NCBI GenBank assembly: GCA_020536535.1
Contig: JAHLWZ010000424.1
Location: 1 to 56,822 of the forward strand
Reading direction: 5' to 3'
From: Pelomyxa schiedti
Taxonomy: Eukaryota; Evosea; Pelobiontida; Pelomyxidae
DNA length: 56,822 nucleotides
This document shows, piece by piece, positions 36,508 through 49,700 of the stretch; the stretch's first letter is position 1, and every line of letters begins with the position of its first letter. The notes beneath the pieces were generated by a model, which had not been told where the DNA came from, did no database searches, and saw nothing but the letters and a program-made list of their open reading frames with translations. The translations under genes were made by a program, and so were the position numbers.

Positions 36508-37732
36508 TCACACTTCCTTACTGGCAGTAATAATACCCAATCCAGTCACGGTGTTGGACACGACACACAGTGGGGAAAACAAACAAAGTAGTAAATACAG
36601 GGGAAACACAAAGTCTATTGAAAACAACATCAAAAATTGTGCCTGTAGGTTACAATTAGGGAGACAAGTCATAACAGGGGGTGGAATGTGATAGGGAGTG
36701 TAAGGAGGCATGGTTACGCACGGCAAAATACCAGCAAGTTCCATAGCCCAGTTTGCACTATCAAACCTTGTTGGCTTAACCTTTGCGGCCACATTGTTGC
36801 GAACCATGTCACCACATGTTGGCAGAGTGCCGTGCTTGCTGCGGTATTCTACATCAGCGGCCTTGGCCACAGCATGAAGGTCAGCTTCGGCCAGAGGTGA
36901 CGGAGGGTGTGTGGTGGAGGGTGTAGAGGGTGTAGCGGACGTGTGTTGGCCAACCACCATTCCAACTGACTCACCATTGCGGTCAAATACAAACAGAACC
37001 GGGCGTGGGTTGGTGCCCTTTGGGTGCTCAAGGAACCCAGTCATGCTGTCCCTCTGCGGTTCGGCGGGTGATTCCTGCTGAATCGGCGTTTCCATCCGTG
37101 ACAATGAAGAGGAAGAGGAAGAGGAATGAGAAGAAGACGCAGTGGGTGGTTTCGAAGGCGGGTGTGAACTTGTAGTTGCATGTAGTGGAGATGATTGGCG
37201 CTGTTGTTGTTGCTGTTGGGCAGAGAGGGGACTGGGCTTCCTTGTTGGGTTTTGAGACCCGTGGAGTGCTGATTTCACAGCATCAGCAGAGAATGGCACA
37301 GAAGCTGTTTTGGTAAGCTCACCCTCGGCACTGCGGCGAAACACGTGTAAAATGGGAGTAAGATGGGGCTGCAGTTGTTGCTCAGGCGGAGCGCCTCCTC
37401 CTGTGGTGTGAGTGGCTTTGTGCAATGACCTGAAGTACTCGGCGCTGTCAAAAAACTGTCGGGTCCACGCCAACCTATTTTGCAACTCCTCAGCAGTCAT
37501 ATTGCGCCCGTATTTACGCTTCACTCTTTCTTGCTCAAACTCGAGCCATTCCTTTTGTTTTTGGTAAGGTAATGCAAGGTTAGTGTACTGCTGTTTCTTT
37601 GTACTAGTGTTAGTGCTGTATGTAGCATAAAAACCACGCTTGGCTCTAGATCTTAACGGGTACCTTTGTTCCTGGTTCAAATACGTTTGTGGGTGGTGTC
37701 GTTTTTCGCTTGGTTGTCGTTGCCGTCGCCAT
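36508..37732 (-). CDS. Unknown, Ser/Gln/Pro-rich, largely disordered protein
   Basis: I do not recognise it. The start ATG 37732 gives MATATTTKRKTTPPTN followed by FEPGTK. An intron of about 70 nt (donor GTACCC, acceptor near 37590) is needed to join this to a charged helical segment (YTNLALPYQKQKEWLEFEQE, then TAEELQNRLAWTRQFFDS). After that come about 180 residues of Gln/Ser/Pro/His low complexity, a short conserved-looking strand set (RPVLFVFDRNGESVGMVVG) and a second helical patch (ADLHAVAKAADVEYRSKHG). The open frame continues past PPYTPYHIPPPVM into a hydrophobic stretch ending at 36508. That last part may be intron or UTR rather than protein, so the 3' end is uncertain. The Lys/Arg-rich beginning and disorder would suit a nuclear protein, but that is a guess. 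Confidence 0.55.
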
Positions 37733-38009
37733 CGTCGTTTGTTTTATTTTTTTTAATATTAAAATTTGAATAATTCCTAACTTCTCTTTAAGGGCGTTTT
37801 CCAACGTTGTTTCTTTCTTTTTCACAGAGGTTTGCACCTTTTTTAAGTACTTTTCTAGTAGAACGACGAGAATTGTGTGTCTATTTCGGTGCAAATCGAC
37901 TTGCTTTTTTGGTTCCAGAACACACTGGCCCCAATTTTACAGAACGTAACGAGTGACTGGCTGTACTTGATTCAATCAAAAGCACAAACGCCAGTCACTC
38001 TCCGTCCCA

Positions 38010-39697
38010 TTATAGGCTCGACGATGCCGAAGTGCTGTCAGGCGACAGCGAGCACTCCGGGGATGCGGCGGCAGTGAGGGGTGTATCACAGGCTCCAAAG
38101 GCCACAAGCTTGGCTGCGTCGTATTCTCGCCATCTTTTCAGAGTGTAGGGAAGGTAGGCAAACGTGGTGTCGTCGTTGACGCCGTTTTGCACGACGCCCC
38201 AGACTCCCCACAGCAAGTGGGATAGCTGTGTATTGGAGGAATTAGTTGGAGTTGGTTGAAAGGGGGTGAGGGTTACCAGAGTAAATTTGTACACATCACT
38301 GCACGCTTGCTGCACTTCTTCCGGGGGTATTTCATCAACTATACTGCATGAGTTTCTTGTTTGCTTCAAAGCGGTTACCTTGTCTAAGTGCTTGCAGATA
38401 GGAGGTCAAAAATGTCTTCTGGGAGTGAATAGAGGGATAACCTCCACTCCTTACTAGCCCTGATGAAAATAAACCATAGATAAATAAAGGAGTGGGGAAA
38501 TAGACCGCCATATTCACAAAAGTGGTTGGCAATATCGAAATATGTATAGTTGTACCAGCTGTACTCCAGGTCGATAAACGTTATATTACCTGTCCATGGT
38601 CACGGGAATTTGGGTAATATCATCTTACCTGAATTTTCGTCTAAAACAATGTTTAATGCTTGGCAATCGTTGTGACAAAGAGCGACTGGATACCTTCCAG
38701 GTGCCCCCAATTGCGTTTTAACAAAGTTCACCTAGTTGGCACGTTCATATCGCTTAAAATTTTTTTAAAAAACGAGTACCTCAGCTTCTAGATGTTGCAA
38801 GTTAATGCCTGGCACAGGGGGTAGGTTCTTGGGAACTGTAATATGATTTAAAAACGGAATACACTGCATCCATTCAAACAAACACCTACATAAAAAATTA
38901 TGCAGTCTTGCCCCAATAAAAAAAGGGGGAGGAAAAATTAAAAATAGAAGTGGCACGAACTTAGAGAAACCCAGGAGTCGAGAATGTCCCAGAAATGTGT
39001 TTTAACTGGTCCAAGGACTTGTGTAGCTGAAAGACTGTGTAACCGAGCCAGGTGCTTTGCAATTTGTACAGCATAAGTGGTTAGCTCTACTGCCATGAGA
39101 TAAAAGATAAGCAGAGAAAGAGGGTACCCGATGTGTTAAGAGTTCTACCCACTACATAAGTAGATACTGCGCCGTTGGTAAATTGACCATGTATTTTAGG
39201 GGCGATTCCGTGTGAGCCTAAAAAGCGACCTATCTGATGAATGTTAGAAACGTTATTACGGTAAATGCAATCGCACCGTAAGCTCCAGGTTACGATCAAT
39301 AAGGAAATGAGTACCCTTCCCGAACACTCGGATAACCACTTTAAAGCCGTCTTTCCCGCTGCACTTCCAAACTGAATTTGTGCGTTCAATTAGCCCTCTA
39401 CGTCGAAATGGGGAGCTTGTGTCAAGAGATAAAACCTGCGTTGGTTGTTCCTTGAGTCAATCTCTCGAGCGCAAAGAACGACGAATCGCTACACCGCGGA
39501 GACTCGTAAGACCCAGATCTGAATCGCTCCCAAAACGGACAACACCACACGGCCGCTCCCAGGACCGCCTCAGTACTCCGAGAGTCCACACTGGCCTCGC
39601 ATCTTATGAAGTCGCCGTCCGTTTTCTCGCTTTCTCCCCCTCCCCAAGCACTCTGCGCCGCCTCGAACCTCGCGCCCACCACCGTTGCACTGTCCAT
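38010..39697 (-). CDS. Ethanolamine/choline kinase
   Basis: Phosphorylates ethanolamine or choline at the entry to the CDP-alcohol (Kennedy) pathway of phospholipid synthesis. Signatures after splicing: ERLTQGTTNAVWKC (the LxGGxTN nucleotide loop, about 39440), FKVVIRVFGKGTHFLIDR (about 39310-39350), FTNGAVSTYVVG (about 39180), the Brenner motif CHNDCQALNIV (about 38655), the metal-binding IDLEYSWYNYTYFDIANHFCEYGG (about 38510-38580), GGYPSIHSQKTFLTSYL and LSHLLWGVWGVVQ near the C-terminus. The HND and IDLEY catalytic residues are intact. The LTQGTTN spacing and the compact insert lengths look more like ethanolamine kinase than choline kinase, but I cannot decide. It starts at 39697 (MDSATVVGARF) and ends TAA 38010-38012. 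About seven short introns. Confidence 0.85.
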
Positions 39698-39928
39698 TTA
39701 TTTTTCAGATTGTAGGTAAATGAGCTGAGTTAATGTAATCTCCTGACTTTCGGCCCGTTTGACATGTGCGCAGGTAAATTTAAAAAAATGTGGACATGTT
39801 GGGGCAACTCTCCCCAAGATCCACTTGTTGTGAGCCGTAATTCCGGGACAAGCAACTAATGCGGCCAAAAATGGTTGTTTTTTTTTGTTTTTTTTTGGTT
39901 GGTGCTTGTGTTGTGGGTGTTGTACACA

Positions 39929-40987
39929 TCAAGGAGTAATTCTGGTCCAGGTATAGGACGTCCCATTCATGGTAACTTGGCCAATGCCGTAAAGGTGGTA
40001 TAAGAAGATGGGTGTGGAGAGACGGGACACCCTGAGGGGAATAAGTTTGGCGAATGGTGATAGAGGTTGGTTCTTAATACCTGCTGAGTATGGAGTTACG
40101 TGTCGCGCGAGATTGGGCAATGTCCGCATCAAAGCTTGGAGCCCAGTTACAGTGTTCAATTTGAAGCTCGGTGTGAAGCATATCACCCAAGCACAGCAGC
40201 TCCTTGCCATTGAAGAAAAGCTGGACCCCGATGTGACCCTTTGTATGTCCGGGAGCCGCAAAAGCGGCAATGCCAGGTACAATGGAGTTGGTGATGGGCT
40301 CCGAACTTGGTGGAAGTGGTGAAGGATTGAGCAGGGTCATACGTGAACGAATGAAATGTCCGTACGGCTCTGCCATAGAACCCAGCTTTATATCATAAAA
40401 TTAATAGGAAATGAGGAGGGACGCGGTGTACTGTAGATGACGCAGTGTACTCCTTCTCAGAAAGGTAGAAGTGCGCGTTTGGGAAGTGCACGGCCCCTGC
40501 CGCCTGCAAATAAATCAGTTCGAAACGAAGCAATCAGTAGGATTACATGATCCGCATGCAAATGTGTGAGTATGATAATATCAACAGCCGCGGGATCGAA
40601 TCCAGCCTTCACAATGTTCCGAGCCAATTTTCCAACACGAGGGAAACCAGTCTTTGTTGCTAGTTCTCCCATGCCGCAGTCAATGAGCACAAGGTGCGCC
40701 GGCCTGAGATCGACAATCACGCAGCCCAGACGCAGAGGCAGATCTGCAAAGTCCTTTGATGCTGGGTACCCGTACTTTATCAATGCCCTGTCCAGATCTG
40801 CAGTTGTAGGAGCCGCAGGATCTTGATCGCCGATACGGCCAGTGAAGAATGCCTCAGGAGAAAGATGAACAGTTCTGGAGTACGTTGCAACACCGTCGCT
40901 AACAACTGTGATACTAGTGCCCCCAACGCTAAACGAGATCCAAGTGTCATCATCCATTGCCGTGTTAGTACTAGTCGTAGTAGCCAT
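39929..40987 (-). CDS. Metallo-beta-lactamase-fold hydrolase (bacterial lactonase/MPH-like)
   Basis: Binuclear zinc hydrolase. Protein from ATG 40987: VVSDGVATY and a loop SPEAFFTGR, LVLIDCGMGELATKTGFPRVGKLARNIVKAGFDP, the metal motif LTHLHADH (about 40550-40570), an intron, AAGAVHFPNAHFYLSEKEY, AAPGHTKGHIG (second His ligand, about 40250), LLCLGDMLHTELQI (bridging Asp, about 40190) and SFDADIAQSRATRNSILSR. This order is typical of bacterial MBL hydrolases that include quorum-quenching lactonases and methyl-parathion-hydrolase relatives. The close bacterial likeness suggests a possible bacterial source, yet the gene carries host-type short introns. The substrate cannot be told from sequence. 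It ends TGA at 39929-39931. Confidence 0.85.
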
Positions 40988-41399
40988 TAGTGACCAGCAA
41001 CGTGTCCCCGAAACAGAATAAAAAATGCAAGTACTGCATTATTTCTTCACAAAGTGCCAATGTGTCAAATCAAATTGGCCCCAAACGGCCACAAATCCAC
41101 GGTCTAAGATCCAGATCTTCAGAGTACCGCAGATCTGCGAGGGCCACCCTTTGCATTGGAGGAAAATGCGAACAAATCAACAGTACGACGTCTGCGCACG
41201 TAACGGTTGCATAAATCATCACATGATGAACGTAAATCAATACTCGAGACAAGGGAACGGCAGATCTGGTTAACACAAAAAACGAACGATTTTTTTGTAC
41301 GAAAGGTCTTTTGGGGTAATAAACTCGAGCGACACCGCAAAACAAATAATAATAATAAAAAAAATTCAAAAACGTAAAGGAGGTGGCAGGTAATACGAG
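40988..41399. promoter_or_regulatory. Divergent intergenic region, MBL hydrolase / VPS9
   Basis: The 412 nt between two divergent start codons should hold both promoters. A-rich runs occur at about 41275-41290 and 41335-41370, the latter just before the VPS9 start. I see no gene and no named motif. Confidence 0.4.
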
Positions 41400-43631
41400 A
41401 TGAGAGATGCCGAGCCTGAAGATCCAAAGAACAACTTCGTGTATAGGGCCTTGTATCGTAACAGTAGTTTGGTAGCACGGGTGGAAGAGACTGACTCCGT
41501 GGTGTGTCTCCCACCAACTGCAATTCTCAAGACAATAGTTCCTACTAGTGACACTCTTGGTGAGTTGTTTTTGTTTTTGTTGCTTTTGTTCTACTTTTGT
41601 TTCTTTGGTTACCTTCGTTCATGTGTTTTTGTTTTGCTCTTGGTAGTTAGTTAATTGCTTAACAATCAGAGTCACACATCTTATTTCCATCACGGATGTT
41701 TCTGGGGAGGTACACGACAGCTAATGGGAGAGATGCCATTATAGAACGTGGTGTTGTAACAGTCTCTTCTTCAAAAGAAGAACCTGACCGCCCTGAGGGC
41801 AGTAAAACCCTTCACGCACAACAATCCACCACCACACCAAATGCACTTCCAGTCCCCCAACAACCAAGTCGGGGGCAAAGCACTACCACTACCACTACTA
41901 CTGCCGCTCAGCCGGCCGCACCGGACAAGACAAATTCTATTTCTGCCCGAGTCATAGCTGAAGAAATACATTATCACAAGAACAACAAAGCAACAAGGAT
42001 GCTCTCTATTGATGGCTTACTGTGTGTTGCACAACTTGTAAGATACTTTTCAACTTTCCACTTTCCCATATTGTATAGAACTCCGAACCTTCAGACACCT
42101 CAAAACCGTTGGCGATACCTTCCACATTTAACCAGTGAGTAGTGCCTACAAAGACTAACTTATGTAACTCTGTTAGGTGTAAAGAATTTTTTGAGGGTGA
42201 ACAGGTCAACACGATAGTTTTGCAGAAAATACAGAGGCTTATACACGATTTCAATACAAGCTATTTGATACCTATCCAGAAGGAATTTGCCCCAGAAACT
42301 ATCCAAAAAGTGAAGGAACTGTTGGAAATGGCAACTACTGTGAGTGGTGGGTTGTGCTGGTGTTCGTTCTCGCCATTTCCCCCATTCTTTCACTGTTTTG
42401 ATGTGCAAATATACGATTTCTAATTTCCTTTCTTTTTGCAAGTAGAATTTGTCCTGTGTGAATCCGGACCTCAAACGCCGGCATAATCACGGAACACCTG
42501 AACAAGTAACCGAACTGATTCTTGCCATTGAAAGGTTGTAGGATTTTCTAATCTTCTAAATTAACTTTTACCAGTTTTGTAATGGGGCAGATCCATCCTA
42601 CAGTATGGCCGAAGGTAAATGCCTGGTACCTATCTGAGAATATCTCTCTTCATGCCAGGACATCTAATTTAACTCTGTGCTCCCAAATTGAGAAAAAGGC
42701 AGGACCAACTGACCTTATTCTAAAATGTAACTTGGAAAATAGATTGGGTTCCGCACGGACCTTGCACCAATTGTTCCAGTTGGCAAAGCCGTTCTGGAGG
42801 ATATAGTGACACTAAGCTCCCCCTTTGAGATGTTGAATGCTCTACAAGACTTTCAAGATTGCTATACATGTTACTTAAACTCTGGGCAGTTTTCTGCCAA
42901 ATTTGCTTCTCGATGTAGACACTTTCTCTTTCCTCAATACAAATCTCACAACGACTTAGTCCCAGTCCCAACCAACTCCACACCAAGGGAAGCAATGAGT
43001 GCTGACGCATTACTCCCTCTTATTATTGTATTGGTGTTGCGGGCCAATTTACCCACTTTGTACTCCTCTTTAATTTTTATGGAGAATTTCACTTGCGCGG
43101 ATCTCTCAGTGAATAATATGGGGTATCAACACCGTTCACCTCCTGCAACTAATAAGTTCCAGATACAATCTTGCGAACTTACGAGCAGCCATGGAGTACA
43201 TCATGTCCGAAGGGAATGATGACCCTCAAATTTCCGAGGCCATTTCCAAGCGACTAGCAGAGACCTCGAGAACAATTGCAGCATCACTTTCTAGCACTCC
43301 ACCCCCCTACATCCCATCAATTACTTCAAATAGCACAAGTCCAACAACATCACTTCTGCACACTTCAGCATCCTCACACCCAATCAGCACCAACACAACC
43401 ACACACGCCGCACCAAATACCACCATACCGGACCTTATATCCTCCGCCGTATCTCCAACAAATACCGCCCGGGAAACTAGTCCCGACCCAGTAATCATCA
43501 CACCAAAAGCCATCAGGCCATCAAAAGCACCTGCCAGAGCACCGGATGTTATTAGGGTTCAAGAGGTAACACACTCCCCCTGGGACAGGGTTTCATTTTC
43601 CACACAATCCCGTACCTCCATCAATGAATGA
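41400..43631 (+). CDS. VPS9-domain Rab5-type guanine nucleotide exchange factor
   Basis: Activates Rab5/Rab21-type GTPases on endosomes. From ATG 41400 (MRDAEPEDPKNN) there is an N-terminal strand-rich part containing PSRMFLGRYTTANGRDAIIERG and a Thr/Gln/Pro linker (41760-41920). A helical bundle follows (VNTIVLQKIQRLIHDFNTSYLIPIQ, about 42200; EMATTxNLSCVNPDLKRR; IEKKAGPTDLILKC), then the VPS9 core: FKDF-like FQDCYTCYL, MSADALLPLIIVLVLRANLPTLYSSLIFMENF (about 42990-43090) and YNLANLRAAMEYIM (about 43165-43205). The Asp and Leu-Pro of the SADxLLP signature are present. A Ser/Thr/Pro-rich tail of about 130 residues ends TGA at 43629-43631. About seven short introns. It converges on the synthetase gene, 102 nt away. 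Two Rab genes lie in the same window, but their sequences do not mark them as its substrates. Confidence 0.83.
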
Positions 43632-43733
43632 GCCCAGCACCTGGGGTCATTCCCAATTTTTACATTTTGTTTCTACTATGCACAAAAAAAAACCAAAAAA
43701 CAAAAGACAAAGTTCCCTATTTATTCCACATTC

Positions 43734-46700
43734 CTACCACTGTGACAGACACCAACACAAATGCATGAAGAAGTGCTCAATAGTAAGTGCAGGGAGTGGT
43801 GGGAGCCCCTCTGTGGGAGAGGGACAAGTGAGTGATGAAGTGTCACTGAACAGAACCTCAGAGAAAAGCAACAGACCCATAAGGCGGTTTAGTACCGGCG
43901 CGGGCTGTGTGTCCCGGTTTGCTAGTGCCTGGTTTATGTGTCCCATCCACTCGCTGCGTGGAATCGGACTGGAAAGTCGGGTGAGGTTGTCTCTAAGGCT
44001 AATGTTGTTTTGTTGCAGTAGGGTGTGGGTACAGGGATGTGGATTCTCGGAAGGGAACCGGGACATCCAGCGGAACAGGGTGGATAAAGCCATGTGGTGC
44101 GAGGGAAAATGAACGGCAGTACCCTGTATTGGGCGTCGGTTTTGGAGCGGATTGTGGGAGAGGAAAGGTGGGGGGGAAAAAAACCTGGTATTGTGAGAGA
44201 CTATGTACATTGGAAAGCAGGGAGGCAACGTAGTCAACTGGTACCAGGCCAATCCCGAGTTGTGTTTCAGGTGAAAAGCCAAGTTCCAAAATTCCAGTTA
44301 AAAGTCTGCACATCCAATCTGCTTTATTCCCGATACCGGTTTTTGTTGAAAACCAAATGAATCCAGGTCTGGAATCCGAGTTAACAGGAGCTAAGTCAAA
44401 TGAAGAATGCCTTACCTCAAAATAACTACTGGTAGGCCGGCAGCAGAAGCTTGCCAAACATGCTTTTCTCCACACCACTTCGAGCATTCATATCCAGATG
44501 ACTCTTTGGCAGCTCTAAAACAACAATCACGGGTGTGCTGAGTAAGGAAAATAGTACTGGAGCGCGAGGAGCTGGCCGTTGTGATCTAAAACAGACTCAG
44601 AGGACATGTGAATAAATAGTCGAGATCTTGACATTATTGCAATGGCAAGAAGTTCTCGAGTCCCCGCCACATTCACATTCCTATTTTGTATAAAGAATTG
44701 TGTAAACTTTGGGAAAAAAACCTTAGAGCAGAATATGAGGCAACATGATTCACACCTGCTCCAATGTGATACACGTACTCGAAGGCGCCTTGCCTAACGA
44801 GAGAACTTAAAAGTGAAGGATCAAGCCCTAGTGATTCTTTTTCCAGATCACCTACAAGTACAACAATTCGTTCGAACATCCTGTCGACGATAATAGAATA
44901 GGAATTAAGTGCCTCATTCAAGCGGTTCTTTGCTGTCTCCAAGGAAGAGCCTCGCACAAGACAGTAAAAGGTGAATTCAGGTGAGAAAGTAGACGTAAGA
45001 GAAGCAAGGACATGTGCCCCAACAAACCCAGTTACACCAGTGATAAATACTCCATGGGTGGTAATGGTTTCGTTAGAAACAAAACTAGATCCCAAGTTGT
45101 AAGTTGATGGGGATGGAAGATCCTGCTCAACTTCACTGCTTGGCACGGAACTATCACTACAGCTTATTTTCTCTGATTGAGGGGAAGTACTGCGGAGCCT
45201 CGAGGCAAGGGAAGAAATTGTGGGGGCCATGTATACATCCCTTACAGTTACGTGAAGGCCATTAGCACTCAGAACATGTACCAATTTCATTGTAAGAAGA
45301 GAGGTGCCACCATAATGGAAGAAGTTGCTGTTGCTGTCCCCCTGGAATGCTCCAAGTACCACCTTCCAGGCATCATAAATCGTTCTCTCTTCCTTTGTAT
45401 TAAAAAGGGGTGTGCAGTGATTACTTAAATCCTTGGAATGGTGTGGTGGAGGGAGTGCCTTCCGGTTGAGCTTCCCTGTGGTTGTAAGGGGAAAATTATC
45501 CAGAAAAGTAAATGTGCTTGGAACCATATACCCAGGAATTCTTTCTTGAAGGTGTTGTTGGAGCTCCTCTTTTAAGGTGCTATGCGATCTTGATGTTGTA
45601 TGGCAAGGCACAACGTAAGCTGCAATGTATTTAATACCGTTATTGTCTTCGAATGGAATAGCCAAGGCAGAGGAAACATAAGGGTGAGAAGTTAAAACAG
45701 ATTCAATTTCCCCCAGTTCGATTCTCTGCCCACTTAGTTTTATTTGGTAGTCCAGTCTTCCACAAAAGGAAATGGTCCCATCGTTCAGATACCTTGCCAG
45801 GTCTCCGCTTCTGTACAACTTGCTATTGTTGTTCATGGGATTTGTAATGAACTTCTGAGCTGTAAGCTCCGGACGCTTTAAGTATTCCCTTCCCACAGCA
45901 ATTCCTCCAAGACAAATTTCCCCAATCGCACCTATTGGGACTGGTTTCAAATTCTTATCAACAATGAACACCTTTACATTGCATATAGGTGTGCCAATCG
46001 GAACACAAGTGGTAGGCAAATCTTGCTTTTTTGCGGTTGGATTCACATCGTAGACACATGTTTCTACTGATGCCTCAGTAGGACCGTATGTATTAAACAG
46101 TTTGACTGTACCAGTGGCGAATCGAAGATAAAACTTTGTCACAGTATCCCAAGGAAGTGAGTCGGCTCCTGTAATTACATATCGCAGGTGTGGTAGATCA
46201 ACGCCTTGAGAGGCCTCGATAAATTCGAGAAGCATTACAGGGACAAGGAAAACAGTGGTAACGTCATTTTCCTTCACAAGAGAGACAAGCGCTTCTGGAT
46301 CTTTGTTTGCACCGTCCGGTGCTATAACACAGCAAGCTCCAACAACCAAAGGCCAGAGAATTTCATCCACTGAAGCATCAAAAAAAACTTCTGAAGAGGC
46401 AAGAAAGCTATCTGTGGGAGTGAACTGGAACTTGTCTTGTAACCACAGAATGTGATTGGTTGTTCCGGCATGCTCGTTAACAGCCGCTTTGGGCTTCCCA
46501 GTCGTGCCGGATGTGAAATAAGCATAAACGGCCTCATTGCCTGTGACGATATTGTGTGGTAGATTCATTTTGAAATTTCCAGCAGGGGCCGTTGAAATAT
46601 CCATCAGGAGAATTTCTTCAATTGTAAAAACAGGGACACCTCGCCAAAATCTATGCTGATCTAAACTGAATTGGGCATTGTCTGTGGGAAAGCAAGTACT

Positions 46701-49700
46701 GAGAAATTTGGTGGCTGCCAAAATTACTTTAGGAGAGAGATCATCCAGGGCGGAATTTAGACGTGAGGAGGGGGAATGAGGGTCAAGGGGCACAAAAGCT
46801 CCCCCAGTTTTGAGTATTCCAAAAATAGTAATAACTATCTCCGGGGATCTGTCAGAAATGATGGGAATAAAGCATTCTTCTCCAACACCAAGCTCTACCA
46901 AAAAATGAGCTATGCGATTTGCGCTTTCATTTAACTGTTCATAGGTCATAGACAAATGGTTATATTTTAGAGCAACGTTAGTAGGTGAACGAGTCGCCCA
47001 CTCTTCAAACATAACATGTACAGGTCTTATATCATGAAACGCTTTTTCAGTATTATTCCAAACGGCTTGTTGGTGGTGTTCCAGTGAAGACAGTACGTTC
47101 ATATCACACACAGTTTGTTCAGGGCAAGATAAAATGCTGGAAACTAGAGTCTCATAATTATGTGCCATTCTTGCAATTGTGTCTTTGTCAAATAACTCTT
47201 TGTCATACTCGAATGCCAGTACTATTTCTCCATCAGACCCTTCATTAGTTTTACTAAACGCTGTCAAGAAGAGGTCACACTTTGCTGTGTTCCCTCCCAA
47301 CAAAGTCAATGGTGTTGATTTGGTCCCATTTAATTCCAGGTCGTGGTTAGTTTCCATTCCAAACATAACTTGAACAAGCGGCTGGAAGTGAATATTTCTC
47401 TCAATTTTGAGAGCTTCGATAACCATATCAAATGGGACATCCTGATAGTTTTGTGCAAGGATCACTTTCAATCTCACACTTTCTAGTACAGTTTTGAACG
47501 TCCAACTTTCATCAATCCTAACTTTAATTGCCAGAGTATTGACAAAAAATCCAATAAGGGCTTCAACACCAGGGTAATGCCTGTTAGCGGTTGCAATACC
47601 AATAACAACTCCCTCACTTGTATCTGATTGCCCGGTATCTCTAGTTTCGAATTGGGGGCTATAGAAATGGAGAAGGATGTGGAACACAGTTAAAAGAGTT
47701 ACAAAAGGAGTGGCACCACATTTTATCCCAAAGTTTATAAGCCGAGATGCAGTATTAGCTGAAAGACAGTGAGAAACGATTCCGGCCCTGTATGTGCGAT
47801 TCGTGGAGCGCGGTCTATCGATTGGTAAGTCTGCTATCTGGGGAGCACATTCAAGTGCTTGCTTCCAGTAATCGAGTTGCTTGGAGAGGTCATTCTGAAG
47901 CCAGTCTCTGTGCCAAAATGCAAAGTCGGCATATTGGAAGGGGAGGGCTGGAGGGAAGTATGAGTTCCCAGACACCAAACCATTGTAAAACCGAGAGAAT
48001 TCCGTCAAAAACAAGTAATCTGACCAAGCATCATAAACTATGTGATGAATATTGAATAAAAGAAGTGTCCTACTACCAGTGAACCTGCATACCAAAACTT
48101 TGAGCAGTGGCCCAGTTTCTAGATTGAAAATGAAAGATAACTCCCGATTGACAATATCCTGAGTTTCGGAGGCATTGTCAATTTGTATTTCTTGGAAAGA
48201 TATTGCACTCGCAGCTTCTTCAGGCTCTTTGATGACTTGCCATACTTCACCTGCTTGTTCAACAAAAGTAGTCCGAAGTATCTCGTGTCTTTTTGTGATA
48301 CATGTGACGGCATCCAGAACAAAATTGAAGGGCAAAGTACCATCCACCCAAAACCCACGTAAGATACAATACTGAGAAGACATGGGAAGAAGTCTATCTA
48401 GAAAATAAATTCTCTGTTGGGAATACGAGAGGGGAATGTGTTTGGGACGCTTATGGGCTGTCAGCTTTGGGAGTTCACTGCATAACTTTTTCATGTGCAA
48501 AAGCTCTATGATTCGTGTTATTGTTCTTCCTTCAAAGAAGTCTTGCAGGTGAACTTCAAGCCCTCTCTCATGAGCACATAATACAATACGCAATGCCAAT
48601 ATTGAATCTCCCCCTATCTGAAAGAAATCACTATGGAGGCCAACATTTGTCCCTTGGGGAAGACACTCCCGCCAACACTGCGCTAGGAGTTGCAACTCTA
48701 CGGAGAAAAAAGAAAGAGTGGAACTAGTATTTTCAGTTGGTTGAGGAATATGCAACTGTGGAGCAGGGAGAAGTTTCCTATCGATTTTCCCTGTTGTTGT
48801 TGTTGGAAATGATTCCATTATGGTAAATGTATTAGGAATCAGGTTAGGTGGGAGTTTGGAAAGGAGATATGTGCTAAGTTCCTGTGCACAATTCTCACGG
48901 ATAGACGTATCTCTGAGCTGGATGTAGGCTGCAATACTAGGTCTACCAGAATCTTCCCTCATAGAAACCACAGCTTGCAATACGTTTTGGTGCTCCTGTA
49001 GTGCAACTTCAATCTCGCCAAGCTCAATTCTTATCCCATGAAACTTTATCTGGAAGTCAATGCGTCCGTGGAATTCAATTTCCCCATTTGGAAGGTATCG
49101 GCCAAGATCACCCGTTTTGTACACCCTGTCATGTGAAAACGCAGTTTGTACATAACTTTTTCTTGTCAGGTCAGGTTGCATTAGATAGCCTGAACCAAGG
49201 GCAGCTCCACCAATATAAATTTCTCCTACTACACCAACGGGTACAAGACTCAGGTAATTATCCAAAATGAAGATCTTCACGTTGCTGATGGGTTTCCCCA
49301 AGGTGACAAAAGAACTTGAGTACTGGTCAGATGCAACACAATCAATCATAGTAACTGCCACAGCAGTTTCAGTTGGGCCATAGACAGAAACGAGGTGCGC
49401 ATCTTTACCAAAAACATCATAGAAATCTTTCACCCAGCTTGAAGGCAATGCCTCCCCACCAGAAAAGAAATAACCATGAAGTGGTGGCACATCAGAGGAG
49501 TATTTCTTTCCTGCATCAATGAACTCTCTCAGTATTGTGGGTACAAAGAAAGTCATGGAAATTTGATTGGAAACAACGGCATCAAGAATCTGCCTTGCAT
49601 CTTGTATGTGGGGAGCAACAACAATAACAGTAGCGCCAACAACCAAGGGCCACATAAATTCTGAGACAGACGAATCAAAAAAGAAGGGTGATTTGAAAAG

